Virus record (IMG/VR): IMGVR_UViG_3300032287_000751
Span: 1 to 22,035 of that record
Length of the DNA: 22,035 nucleotides
Reading direction: 5' to 3' (one strand)
Source: a virus
Shown here in pieces: positions 1 to 5,782 of the stretch. Within the stretch, counting starts at the first letter, position 1. Every line of letters begins with the position of its first letter. The position numbers were made by a program, and so were the translations under genes. Under the pieces are notes generated by a model. It searched no databases and was not told the DNA's origin. It saw nothing but the letters and a program-made list of their open reading frames with translations.

Positions 1-1
1 C

Positions 2-697
2 ATGAAGTTTATAGCATATTATCGAGTAAGCACCGACAAGCAAGGCCAATCTGGACTAGGCCTCGAGGCTCAAAAACAAATTTGCTTTTCATACGCCCAG
101 CAACAAGGCGACGAGATCGTTACAGAACTCACCGACATAGAATCTGGCAGTCAAAATGATAGAGTGAATTTAATTGTAGCTTTAGACATGCTAAAGAATG
201 ATCGCAGTTGTAAATTATTGGTAGCCAAACAATGCCGTCTTACAAGATCAGTTGCATTGATGTCAAAGCTATTGGAAGAATTACCACCTAACAGCATTGT
301 CGTAGCCGAAAGCCCTCAAGCATCTATCTTTGAATTACATATCAGAGCTGTATTAAATGAGGAAACAAGGCGACAGATCTCAATCAATACAAAGAACGCA
401 TTACAGGCCGCCAAAGCCCGTGGCATCAAGCTAGGCGCGCCACCTAAAGACATTAAAAGAATTTCCCAATCTGGTGGTGATGCAACAAGGCGCAAGGCAG
501 CAGAGTTTTCGCTTGGCATGGTTGAAGTTATACAGATTATTAAGGGTAGGAATCATTGCTTTGATGCAGAGAAGTATGCAGAAGATTTAAACGCATTAGG
601 CATATTGACTTACCAGCGTAAGAAGTGGAACAGAGGTAGCGTTTATCGTTTGATGGTAAACATTCATAAATTAAATAAGGATATCAATCTATGGTAG
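2..697 (+). CDS. Small serine recombinase (resolvase/invertase family)
   Basis: 231 residues. The N-terminal resolvase fold starts with YYRVSTDKQ, giving Arg8 and the nucleophilic Ser10 that attacks DNA in this family. The second arginine pair is in CRLTR (Arg79, Arg82), where most relatives have DRLSR, so the Asp is replaced by Cys. A long helix around residues 115-145 (ETRRQISINTKNALQAAKAR) matches the E-helix dimer region. The C-terminus (about 185-222, LNALGILTYQRKKWNRGSVY) resembles the short recombinase helix-turn-helix segment. It would cut and rejoin DNA at a specific site, either for phage integration/resolution or for DNA inversion; the sequence does not say which. The ATG lies one base from the window edge and the N-terminus looks complete. 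It overlaps the next gene by 7 nt, so it is probably cotranscribed with the recombination genes. Confidence 0.85.
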   Translation: MKFIAYYRVSTDKQGQSGLGLEAQKQICFSYAQQQGDEIVTELTDIESGSQNDRVNLIVALDMLKNDRSCKLLVAKQCRLTRSVALMSKLLEELPPNSIVVAESPQASIFELHIRAVLNEETRRQISINTKNALQAAKARGIKLGAPPKDIKRISQSGGDATRRKAAEFSLGMVEVIQIIKGRNHCFDAEKYAEDLNALGILTYQRKKWNRGSVYRLMVNIHKLNKDINLW

Positions 698-1641
698 GCA
701 AATTAACACCCAATGACATTTTGTCATGCAGCAGACTCCCAGCCGTGCTTGGATTTAGCAAGTTTCGCACAGCTAACGATGAGTTAAAAGTATCTATTGA
801 TTCATTGCATGGCAAAGAGCCAGAGTTTATTACTAACGAGGCTATGGATTGGGGCAACAAGCTAGAGCAAACAATTTTGGCTGAGTCAGCAACAAGGCTC
901 GGACTTGAATCGTATGATTTAGAACACGATAAAGCATACTTTCATCGCGACATTCCACTAGCTTGCAGTCTTGACGGCACAGCCAAAGGTAATGATTCTG
1001 TTATTTACACAGATGTTGATAAGGGTATTTATGTTATGAATAAAGACTTTATCAAGTTAAGTGGCACAGGCATACTTGAAGCTAAATTAACAGGCCAAGA
1101 AGTTGAAAATACACCAGCAGTTTATCGTGGCGTCATTCAATTACAAGGTCAGATGGACATCATGGAAGCCTCATGGGGCGCGCTTTGTGTTTTATACAAG
1201 GGAACGCAGTTAAGAATATTCCTATATGAGTATAATGAAGATCAAGTCAATATGGTGCGTCAAGCTGCCATGGAGTTCAATGAGAAGATAGAAAAGTATA
1301 AGCGTGATTCTGAGATTGATTGGTATCCATTAGCAACAAGTGCAGAAGCAACAAGGATCTTTGACCATGCAGAAAAAGAAGTTATTGAGATTCCAGAGAT
1401 TGAAATACAAGCTGAGAAGATCATTACTTTAAGAGAAGCTATTGCAGAAGCAGAAGAAGCTATTGATAGATTACAGCGCAACATTATGGATCAGATGCGC
1501 GACAAAGAGATATGTCATGCGGGTCGTTACAAGATCTCATGGCCTATGCGTCAGTATAAAGCACAGCCAGCAAAAACTGTGCCAGCAAAAGAAGGTTATG
1601 TTATTCGTCAATCTAAACTATCTATAAGGGATCGTATATGA
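691..1641 (+). CDS. YqaJ/lambda-exonuclease-like viral recombinase nuclease
   Basis: 316 residues. The PD-(D/E)XK nuclease core of the YqaJ family is visible in order: WGNKLEQ (Glu59), ACSLDGTA (Asp95), GILEAKLTG (Glu130 and Lys132) and the downstream Tyr145...QLQGQM motif. Members degrade one strand of double-stranded DNA ends from 5' to 3' and hand the 3' tail to an annealing protein. The ERF protein 130 nt downstream is the natural partner. The C-terminal third (about 230-270) is rich in Glu/Ile/Leu heptads and is probably a coiled coil, an addition outside the nuclease core. The start ATG overlaps the recombinase stop, and the stop overlaps the next gene in an ATGA junction, suggesting translational coupling. 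Confidence 0.85.
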   Translation: MVGKLTPNDILSCSRLPAVLGFSKFRTANDELKVSIDSLHGKEPEFITNEAMDWGNKLEQTILAESATRLGLESYDLEHDKAYFHRDIPLACSLDGTAKGNDSVIYTDVDKGIYVMNKDFIKLSGTGILEAKLTGQEVENTPAVYRGVIQLQGQMDIMEASWGALCVLYKGTQLRIFLYEYNEDQVNMVRQAAMEFNEKIEKYKRDSEIDWYPLATSAEATRIFDHAEKEVIEIPEIEIQAEKIITLREAIAEAEEAIDRLQRNIMDQMRDKEICHAGRYKISWPMRQYKAQPAKTVPAKEGYVIRQSKLSIRDRI

Positions 1642-1772
1642 AAGATTTGATTTGTGCATTATGGGGGTTAGGTATTTGTGGTGGACTCCTATTGTTAATG
1701 GTAATAGTAGCAGTAATATGGGCAGAAATTAATCTCAAGAAGAATGAATCATTTTTTGAAAAGGATAAATAA
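1638..1772 (+). CDS. Small single-span membrane peptide (44 aa), unknown function
   Basis: A 44-codon gene starts in an ATGA overlap with the nuclease stop and ends 2 nt before the ERF gene, so it fills the gap between them exactly. The peptide has a short N-terminus (MKDLICALWG), one strongly hydrophobic segment at about residues 8-29 (GGLLLLMVIVAVIW) and a charged tail ending in FEKDK. This is a typical single-pass membrane peptide with a charged cytoplasmic or periplasmic end. The tight packing and continuous frame argue that it is real. It could be a small inner-membrane accessory or superinfection-type peptide, but no family is recognisable and no role can be assigned. Confidence 0.6.
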   Translation: MKDLICALWGLGICGGLLLLMVIVAVIWAEINLKKNESFFEKDK

Positions 1773-1774
1773 AC

Positions 1775-2425
1775 ATGAAAGTTATAGCAGCAGCCTTTGT
1801 AAAGGCACAGAAAGAGTTTGCACCAGCATTAAAGACATCAACAAACCCTCATTTTAGATCTAAGTATGTAGCTTTAGATGGCTGTATTGAGGCCGTGCTT
1901 GATGCATTAAACAACAATGGCATAGCATTGATTCAACAAACTCACGATTGTGAGAATGGTATCCGTATTGAAACAATCCTATTACATGAGTCTGGTGAGC
2001 AGTTAAGTGGTGGCATCTTACATGTGCCAGCACCTAAGCAAGATCCTCAAGGGTATGGTAGTGCATTGACATATGCCCGTAGATATAGCCTTATGGCCAC
2101 TTGTGGCATAGCCCCAGAGGATGATGACGGCAATTTAGCAACAGAAAGAGCTGGCAGTGTGGTAAAAAAGCCACAAACTAACGCTTTATCCTTCTTTATT
2201 CCTGGCAAAGATGCAATTAGTTGCCCAGATCTATTGACATGGGAGAAGAATTTTGATGCAATGTCAGAACAGCTAGTTAATTCTAGCCTTCCAACAGAGG
2301 ATAAAGTAGCAAAACTCAAGGCACTAATAGACGTAAACTTACCGACATTAGACCGCTTACCCGTAGATAAGAAGGTTCTATACATAGGCAGACAAGCCAC
2401 TAGGATCAACAGAACAAAAGGATAA
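1775..2425 (+). CDS. ERF-family single-strand DNA annealing protein
   Basis: 216 residues with clear ERF-family landmarks: NPHFRSKY (24-31), the segment GIALIQQ, HESGEQLSGG (71-80), then DPQGYGSALTYARRYSL (90-106) and EDDDGN (115-120). P22 Erf-type proteins form rings on single-stranded DNA and anneal complementary strands, which drives phage recombination, genome circularisation or repair. The YqaJ-type nuclease immediately upstream would generate the single-stranded substrate, so the two form a Red-like module. The C-terminal half (about 125-216) is not conserved in my reading and may carry partner contacts. An AAGGA Shine-Dalgarno sequence lies upstream of the ATG within the end of the preceding small gene. 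Confidence 0.9.
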   Translation: MKVIAAAFVKAQKEFAPALKTSTNPHFRSKYVALDGCIEAVLDALNNNGIALIQQTHDCENGIRIETILLHESGEQLSGGILHVPAPKQDPQGYGSALTYARRYSLMATCGIAPEDDDGNLATERAGSVVKKPQTNALSFFIPGKDAISCPDLLTWEKNFDAMSEQLVNSSLPTEDKVAKLKALIDVNLPTLDRLPVDKKVLYIGRQATRINRTKG

Positions 2426-2427
2426 TA

Positions 2428-2628
2428 ATGAAACCAGTTAAGACAGACTTCAATGCTTTTGAATGGCGTTTTCCACGCTCGTTTAAAGAAATTAATGGAT
2501 ATGAATACGAAGTGAATTTAGAGTCGCCAAAAGAAAAAAGGCAACGCGTATGGAGAGCAACAAAGATCTCCGTAGGCATTGCCCTTAGCCTTATGGCTTG
2601 GATTACTTATTCATTACATACATTGTAA
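2428..2628 (+). CDS. Small protein with C-terminal membrane anchor, unknown function
   Basis: 66 residues, starting 2 nt after the ERF stop with an AAGGA ribosome binding site 5 nt before the ATG. The N-terminal 40 residues are soluble and charged (EYEVNLESPKEKRQRVWRAT). The last 20 (ISVGIALSLMAWITYSLHTL) form one hydrophobic segment, so this looks like a tail-anchored inner-membrane protein with a basic patch before the membrane. No family is recognised. The final eight sense codons and the stop are overlapped on the opposite strand by the end of the pqqA-like gene (2603-2628), so the two genes share 26 bp in antisense. Confidence 0.65.
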   Translation: MKPVKTDFNAFEWRFPRSFKEINGYEYEVNLESPKEKRQRVWRATKISVGIALSLMAWITYSLHTL

Positions 2629-2674
2629 CTTCGAAGCCAAAGCGCATTTCAGTAGCTGCTGGAGTTGTCCACAT
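2603..2674 (-). CDS. pqqA: PQQ precursor peptide PqqA
   Basis: A 23-residue peptide encoded against the surrounding + genes. It begins MWTTPAATEM and contains RFGFEVTMYV. Known PqqA peptides are about 23-24 residues with Trp2, Pro5, an acidic residue at 9, Arg11, Gly13 and the invariant Glu15-x-x-x-Tyr19; all of these are present at the same positions, with Asn22 and a basic last residue (Lys23, often Arg). In PQQ synthesis, radical-SAM enzyme PqqE, with chaperone PqqD, links Glu15 to Tyr19, and the pair is cut out and oxidised to PQQ, the cofactor of methanol and glucose dehydrogenases. One peptide is consumed per cofactor. An AAGGA Shine-Dalgarno sequence lies 8 nt before the ATG. No pqqB-F genes are visible, so the host must supply the enzymes. 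Function in the phage is inferred; family identity is strong. Confidence 0.88.
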   Translation of the reverse strand: MWTTPAATEMRFGFEVTMYVMNK

Positions 2675-2682
2675 GGTGTTAG

Positions 2683-2688
2683 TCCTTA
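2683..2688 (-). promoter_or_regulatory. Ribosome binding site of the pqqA-like gene
   Basis: On the minus strand this reads TAAGGA, 8 nt upstream of the ATG at 2674. It is as good as the AAGGA sites before the virion genes (for example those at 6431, 11386 and 18526). This supports real translation of such a short gene and fixes its start. Confidence 0.7.
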
Positions 2689-2787
2689 TTTATGACAAGC
2701 AAGATTACTTGTTACGCAAATTATGCGTATTTTGCGATACAAAGTATATAAGCAAAAACATTAAACATACCTAATGAAAGGAAATTT
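2689..2787. promoter_or_regulatory. Divergent control region between pqqA and the downstream small-gene cluster
   Basis: This is the only sizeable untranslated stretch in the left block, lying between the 5' ends of two divergent genes. It holds nested inverted repeats: ACAAG (2695-2699) with CTTGT (2708-2712); ACGCA (2714-2718) with TGCGT (2724-2728); CGCAAA (2715-2720) with TTTGCG (2731-2736); and ATAC (2737-2740) with GTAT (2744-2747). An AT-rich TATATAAG follows at 2745-2752, and a GAAAGGA ribosome binding site sits before the ATG at 2788. The clustering of TGCG half-sites looks like an operator for a dimeric repressor. I could not find a convincing -35/-10 pair in either direction, so promoter activity is inferred from position. 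Confidence 0.4.
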
Positions 2788-3078
2788 ATGTTAGATGCAG
2801 AAGATCAAGCGGTATTAGACACAACAGACTTATATCGGTTCACTCCGGAAGGTAAGTTATTTATAGCATTATTCTCAAGTGCCATGCATGACGCAATAAA
2901 TAATAAATGCACGTTACTAGAGAGATGCAATGCAATTAGTTTTTTAACTAGAGAGCCACAGGATTTACGAGATATATGTTTATCCATTGCTGGCTATCAT
3001 AAAGACTATGTAAAGAAGAAGTTGATGCAAAGTCTTGGAGTTAAAGAGTTTTTCACTTTACAGGGCAAGATAAAATGA
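2788..3078 (+). CDS. Hypothetical phage protein (96 aa)
   Basis: 96 residues, soluble and mostly helical in appearance, preceded by a good GAAAGGA ribosome binding site. The middle (about 57-76, TREPQDLRDICLSIAGYHKD) loosely resembles small phage proteins in which a segment of the type 'DF..VCELAG.D...V' follows a helical region, but I cannot tie it to a named family or a function. It is the first gene after the control region, and its stop overlaps the start of the cell wall hydrolase in an ATGA junction, so the two are probably coupled. No membrane segment or catalytic motif is visible. Confidence 0.6.
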   Translation: MLDAEDQAVLDTTDLYRFTPEGKLFIALFSSAMHDAINNKCTLLERCNAISFLTREPQDLRDICLSIAGYHKDYVKKKLMQSLGVKEFFTLQGKIK

Positions 3079-3422
3079 TAAGTGCAGCAATGATGTGTAT
3101 GGCATTAACGATTGCTCACGAAGCTGGTGCAGAGCCAGTTAGTGGGCAAGTGGCAGTGGGTTACGTTTTGTATCGCAGAGCTAACTATGACCGCAACAAA
3201 GTATGTCTTGAAGTTTATAGGCCATACCAATTTGAATGGACTACCAAGCCAAAAGATTATGACATGCAGAAGTTGCGACCATATTTAGATTTAGCTGAAA
3301 AAATTCTAAACAAAAAGATCAAAGATACAAGTAAGGGCAGCACACATTTTCATAGCGTAGCTTTACCTAACCAGTGGGGCAAGCCTATAAAAGTAGTAAT
3401 TAACAATCATATATTCTATTAA
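3075..3422 (+). CDS. SleB-like cell wall hydrolase (Hydrolase_2 family)
   Basis: 115 residues. The sequence AHEAGAEPVSGQVAVGYVLYRR (about 14-35, the family's EA..E...GQ.AV..V..NR block), the later VC..VYRPYQFEW and the GSTHFHS segment (about 94-100) match the SleB/CwlJ type peptidoglycan hydrolase domain. That domain cleaves the glycan backbone, with the Glu in the first block as the presumed catalytic acid. The protein is just the catalytic domain, shorter than spore SleB, with no peptidoglycan-binding repeats. The N-terminus (MISAAMMCMALTIAHE) is hydrophobic but part of the domain, so no separate signal peptide is claimed. It sits away from the holin/M15 cassette and on the other strand, which suggests a role other than, or in addition to, final lysis. 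Confidence 0.75.
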   Translation: MISAAMMCMALTIAHEAGAEPVSGQVAVGYVLYRRANYDRNKVCLEVYRPYQFEWTTKPKDYDMQKLRPYLDLAEKILNKKIKDTSKGSTHFHSVALPNQWGKPIKVVINNHIFY

Positions 3423-3432
3423 GGAGAAAAGT

Positions 3433-3624
3433 ATGGAAAATACAGAAGCAGAAGATAATTTTAACGCGTGGGTAGATATCGTTAAGAGGAATCATCCAGA
3501 TGTAAATATCACAAAAGAGCTAATGGATATCTTGTTTGATACATTTGCAGCTGGAGCAGTGACTGTTTATCTTGACGGGCCAATAGACGTTACTGTAGTG
3601 CAGCCAAACTCACGAATGCATTAA
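3433..3624 (+). CDS. Hypothetical acidic protein (63 aa)
   Basis: 63 residues, acidic N-terminus (MENTEAEDNFNAWVDIVK), no membrane segment and no recognisable motif. An AAGGAG ribosome binding site precedes the ATG by a proper distance. It is the last gene of the + block; a hairpin with a T-rich tail starts about 20 nt after its stop. No function can be suggested. Confidence 0.55.
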   Translation: MENTEAEDNFNAWVDIVKRNHPDVNITKELMDILFDTFAAGAVTVYLDGPIDVTVVQPNSRMH

Positions 3625-3643
3625 GTTGATATGATGGTATAGG

Positions 3644-3690
3644 TGACTCACAGATCGTTCGTTATAGAGCGATTGTGTGGGTCATTTTTA
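3644..3690 (+). terminator. Rho-independent terminator at the convergence point
   Basis: GACTCACA (3645-3652) pairs with TGTGGGTC (3676-3683, one G-T wobble), and ATCG (3654-3657) pairs with CGAT (3670-3673) across a small internal loop, with a 12 nt apical loop. ATTTTTAG follows on the + strand. It would end the recombination-block transcript. In the minus direction there is no T-run after the stem, so minus-strand transcripts may read through towards pqqA. Confidence 0.7.
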
Positions 3691-3888
3691 GTGTAATTGC
3701 GTTGGTTTTGGTGTGACTATGGACATTTCCATATATTGAGCATAGATAAGTATAAAATCATCTTCATTTTCACTGAAAAAAATTCTAACGATAGTTTCGT
3801 TATTTTCCTCAATGATTTCGATATCCCATATCTTACGTCCTATGAGTTTATCTAAAGCATGTAACTGTTCTGATGTAGGGTTTTCCAC
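3688..3888 (-). CDS. Hypothetical protein (66 aa), last gene of the late block
   Basis: 66 residues starting with GTG, which overlaps the stop of the phosphoesterase gene in a TAGTG junction, so it is likely translated by coupling. Composition is acidic with alternating beta-prone stretches (IWDIEIIEENNETIVRIFF, about residues 20-38). No family is recognised. Its stop codon lies inside the T-rich tail of the opposite-strand terminator, so the two convergent transcription units meet here without spare DNA. Confidence 0.55.
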   Translation of the reverse strand: MENPTSEQLHALDKLIGRKIWDIEIIEENNETIVRIFFSENEDDFILIYAQYMEMSIVTPKPTQLH

Positions 3889-4601
3889 TACACAATTTTA
3901 CCATTCCATTTACCATTTGTATTAAGAACCATTGGCATTAATTTTGGTTGGCCATCAAGGATCATTCCACAGCCAACAATAAATCTAGTCTTGAAGTTTT
4001 TAGCATAGTTAAATGCCATTGACTTCTGATTGATAAGTGAGCCTACTTGCATACCCCAAACTAAAGCATCTGGGTTAGAGTAGTATCCAATACTAAACTT
4101 AGTATGATAGTGGCCTTGCACTGTGTTCATACCATACTGCATAGCTACCTTTAATACGTCAGCAGATAGTCCATGTGTAAAGAAGCAACGTGATCCATCT
4201 GATAGGTTAATAGTAATATCTTCTTCCCATTGCCAGCCTGTGCCAACACCTAAGAAATCATTGTAATGTTTAAGGTAGCCTTTGGGAACGCCATGCTTTA
4301 ATGCACGTCTGTATAACATAGATGAGTGATTGCTATGCACAATCTGCATCTTAGGGAATATCTTTTCTAGTGTTTGAATATATGCAATAGACGCTGCCAA
4401 CTCATGGCCAGCAGAGAATAGATCTGGATCACTATCATGCATAGACATCGCGTGCATATCAAGCTCGTCACCAATATTAATAACGAGATCTGGTTTGTAT
4501 TTTGTCTTGAGCGCTTTAAGAAAATTGAATGCATCTGGATGGTGATATGGTATATGTAAGTCGGATATTACTAATACGGATTTGTATGATTTAGTAGCCA
4601 T
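3888..4601 (-). CDS. Calcineurin-like metallophosphoesterase
   Basis: 237 residues. Metal-binding motifs of the superfamily appear in order: SDLHIPYH (Asp and His, about 13-20), INIGDELD (about 41-48), SNHSS in place of the usual GNHE (about 90-94), FTHG (about 140-143) and GHYH (about 158-161). These bind two metal ions and hydrolyse phosphomono- or diesters. The substrate cannot be told from sequence; nucleotide, nucleic acid and protein phosphatase activities all occur in phage relatives. The GNHE-to-SNHS change replaces the Gly and Glu but keeps the Asn and His. It sits directly after the lysis genes. The start ATG is inside a predicted hairpin (4599-4629), so its translation may be restrained. 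Confidence 0.8.
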   Translation of the reverse strand: MATKSYKSVLVISDLHIPYHHPDAFNFLKALKTKYKPDLVINIGDELDMHAMSMHDSDPDLFSAGHELAASIAYIQTLEKIFPKMQIVHSNHSSMLYRRALKHGVPKGYLKHYNDFLGVGTGWQWEEDITINLSDGSRCFFTHGLSADVLKVAMQYGMNTVQGHYHTKFSIGYYSNPDALVWGMQVGSLINQKSMAFNYAKNFKTRFIVGCGMILDGQPKLMPMVLNTNGKWNGKIV

Positions 4602-4629
4602 AACGATCCCATGTAGTTAGGTATCGTTA
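4599..4629 (-). promoter_or_regulatory. Hairpin occluding the phosphoesterase start codon
   Basis: TAACGAT (4601-4607 on +) and ATCGTTA (4623-4629 on +) are perfect inverted repeats, extended by two C-G pairs after one mismatch, with a loop of about 9 nt. In the minus-strand mRNA the stem contains the A of the AUG and the only purine-rich stretch (GGGA) that could act as ribosome binding site. This could restrain translation or stabilise an mRNA end. It has no T-run, so it does not look like a terminator. Confidence 0.5.
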
Positions 4630-4641
4630 AGATATCATGCA

Positions 4642-5079
4642 TTACTTGAACTGTCTAGTGCCTTGTTTATCAATGATTAAAGTTTGTTTACGAGGGATGT
4701 AACCTTCTTCTGCAAACGCAATATGAACCCAGCGATCAAACTCCAATATAAGTTGATCGTAAGCCACGTTGCTAGACGATAATCGTTTAACAATTTCTTT
4801 AGGTGTGCCAAAACCTGGACAGACAAAATCTGCCGCCAGTCCTTTGACGTGAGCGCTTGTCGGCTTGCTTCCAAGTAGAGAATTAACCATGAGGCAACGA
4901 TAAGCACTGTTAATATGAATAGGGCTTCCCAAACATTCACGAACATCCTCCAAATTCTTGGCTAAAAATTTTAGGTGATTCTTTACTTTAACATCTGTTG
5001 GCTGATTGTCTATGCCTTGTCTATCAGCCAGCTCAGAGGCAGTTAATTCTTTGAGTGTAAAGTGTGGGGACAGATTCAT
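4642..5079 (-). CDS. Peptidase M15-type endolysin (zinc D,D/L,D-peptidase)
   Basis: 145 residues. The M15_3-type metal site is clear: SAHVKGLAADF gives His77 and Asp84, and WVHIAF gives His119, the three zinc ligands. INSAYRC (about 56-62) is the conserved block before the site. The enzyme would cut peptide cross-links in peptidoglycan. The N-terminal MNLSPHFTLKELTASE is the usual opening of this phage family and is not a signal peptide, so export needs the holin encoded immediately upstream. The ATG overlaps the holin stop in ATGA. The length is typical for single-domain phage endolysins of Gram-negative hosts. Confidence 0.85.
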   Translation of the reverse strand: MNLSPHFTLKELTASELADRQGIDNQPTDVKVKNHLKFLAKNLEDVRECLGSPIHINSAYRCLMVNSLLGSKPTSAHVKGLAADFVCPGFGTPKEIVKRLSSSNVAYDQLILEFDRWVHIAFAEEGYIPRKQTLIIDKQGTRQFK

Positions 5080-5441
5080 TTCTTTTTAATATAGAATAGT
5101 GAACGCTCACCAAATAGATAGAAGCCAACTGCTGATGCAAAGTTATTAACTTCATCTGACATCGTGCCATGAAATACTGTGTATGCCCATGTGCCTAATA
5201 CAATGATGCCAATGATAGGGCGCATCAATCTAACACTAGCCTCTACCCATGGATATGATGGGTTGCCACTACCAGCTTCATTCATTACCTTAAAGAACTC
5301 AAGATCAATCTGCTTCATTTGAGCATATTGTTCTATGGTGGCTGGCTTGAATACATCTGGTGCTACAAACTTATTGATTAAAGATTTACCTAAGTCCATG
5401 ACTACTGGAGCAAAGGCTGATAGTAAGGTTATCGGGTCCAT
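5076..5441 (-). CDS. Holin of the 3TM (GTA-holin) type
   Basis: 121 residues. The N-terminal helix (about 5-25, TLLSAFAPVVMDLGKSLINKF) is amphipathic. Two hydrophobic spans follow at about 74-92 (RPIIGIIVLGTWAYTVFHG) and 101-116 (FASAVGFYLFGERSLF), ending in a basic tail (YIKKK). The layout, with a conserved P-W-[VE]-x-S-x-R-x-x-R-P stretch before the first span, matches the 3TM holin superfamily found in phages and gene transfer agents. It would permeabilise the inner membrane to release the M15 peptidase, whose gene overlaps by 4 nt. A strong GAGGAG ribosome binding site sits in the end of the preceding gene. Confidence 0.75.
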   Translation of the reverse strand: MDPITLLSAFAPVVMDLGKSLINKFVAPDVFKPATIEQYAQMKQIDLEFFKVMNEAGSGNPSYPWVEASVRLMRPIIGIIVLGTWAYTVFHGTMSDEVNNFASAVGFYLFGERSLFYIKKK

Positions 5442-5780
5442 TTAAAACTCCTCTTTATTAAATCCGTATATGTTGCATATCATGTTAGCATATTTGTTAA
5501 ACTTTTTTTCATGTTGATCAAAGTCATTGTGGTTATGGTAATACAATAGACAATGGATCATCTCATGCATCAATGTTTCGGTTATCTTTAGGTAGGTATC
5601 ATTAGATACATCTACTTCAATGCGTGTAGGATCTGTATGAAAGTATCCAAGCACATCACCATTGGTATTAATGATACCGAACTGAACCTTGTGCGGTGCT
5701 GGCATGCGGTAGCCAGAAAATGGTGGCAACTTAACAAAGCATGCGTATAGTTTGCGCAAGTTTTGTTTAGTAAGAAGCAT
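5442..5780 (-). CDS. SprT-like zinc metalloprotein
   Basis: 112 residues. TETLMHEMIHCLLYYH carries the HExxH zinc site (His72, Glu73, His76), followed by DFDQHEKKF, whose His90 fits the third ligand of SprT-like proteins. The C-terminus (FNKYANMICNIYGF) is the usual helical end. SprT/Spartan-type proteins cut proteins attached to DNA; small phage members near lysis or tail genes are known but their substrates are not. It abuts the holin start and follows the small membrane peptide by 2 nt. A muralytic role is an alternative suggested only by the neighbours. Confidence 0.65.
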   Translation of the reverse strand: MLLTKQNLRKLYACFVKLPPFSGYRMPAPHKVQFGIINTNGDVLGYFHTDPTRIEVDVSNDTYLKITETLMHEMIHCLLYYHNHNDFDQHEKKFNKYANMICNIYGFNKEEF

Positions 5781-5782
5781 GT

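Noticed and set aside
2-697. Serine recombinase as proof of a temperate phage with an attachment site
   Set aside because: The protein is small, no repressor or att-like repeat is visible in the window, and such recombinases also act as resolvases or invertases.
2047-2409. 120-codon open frame antisense to the ERF gene
   Set aside because: It mirrors a strongly recognised ERF gene, has no family features and no ribosome binding site that I can see.
2629-2787. tRNA or riboswitch in the gap after the membrane peptide
   Set aside because: No cloverleaf arms or conserved aptamer pattern could be drawn; most of the left part is explained by pqqA on the other strand.
4599-4629. Inverted repeat as a terminator of the M15 gene
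   Set aside because: There is no T-run after the stem and it overlaps the next start codon; start-site occlusion fits better.
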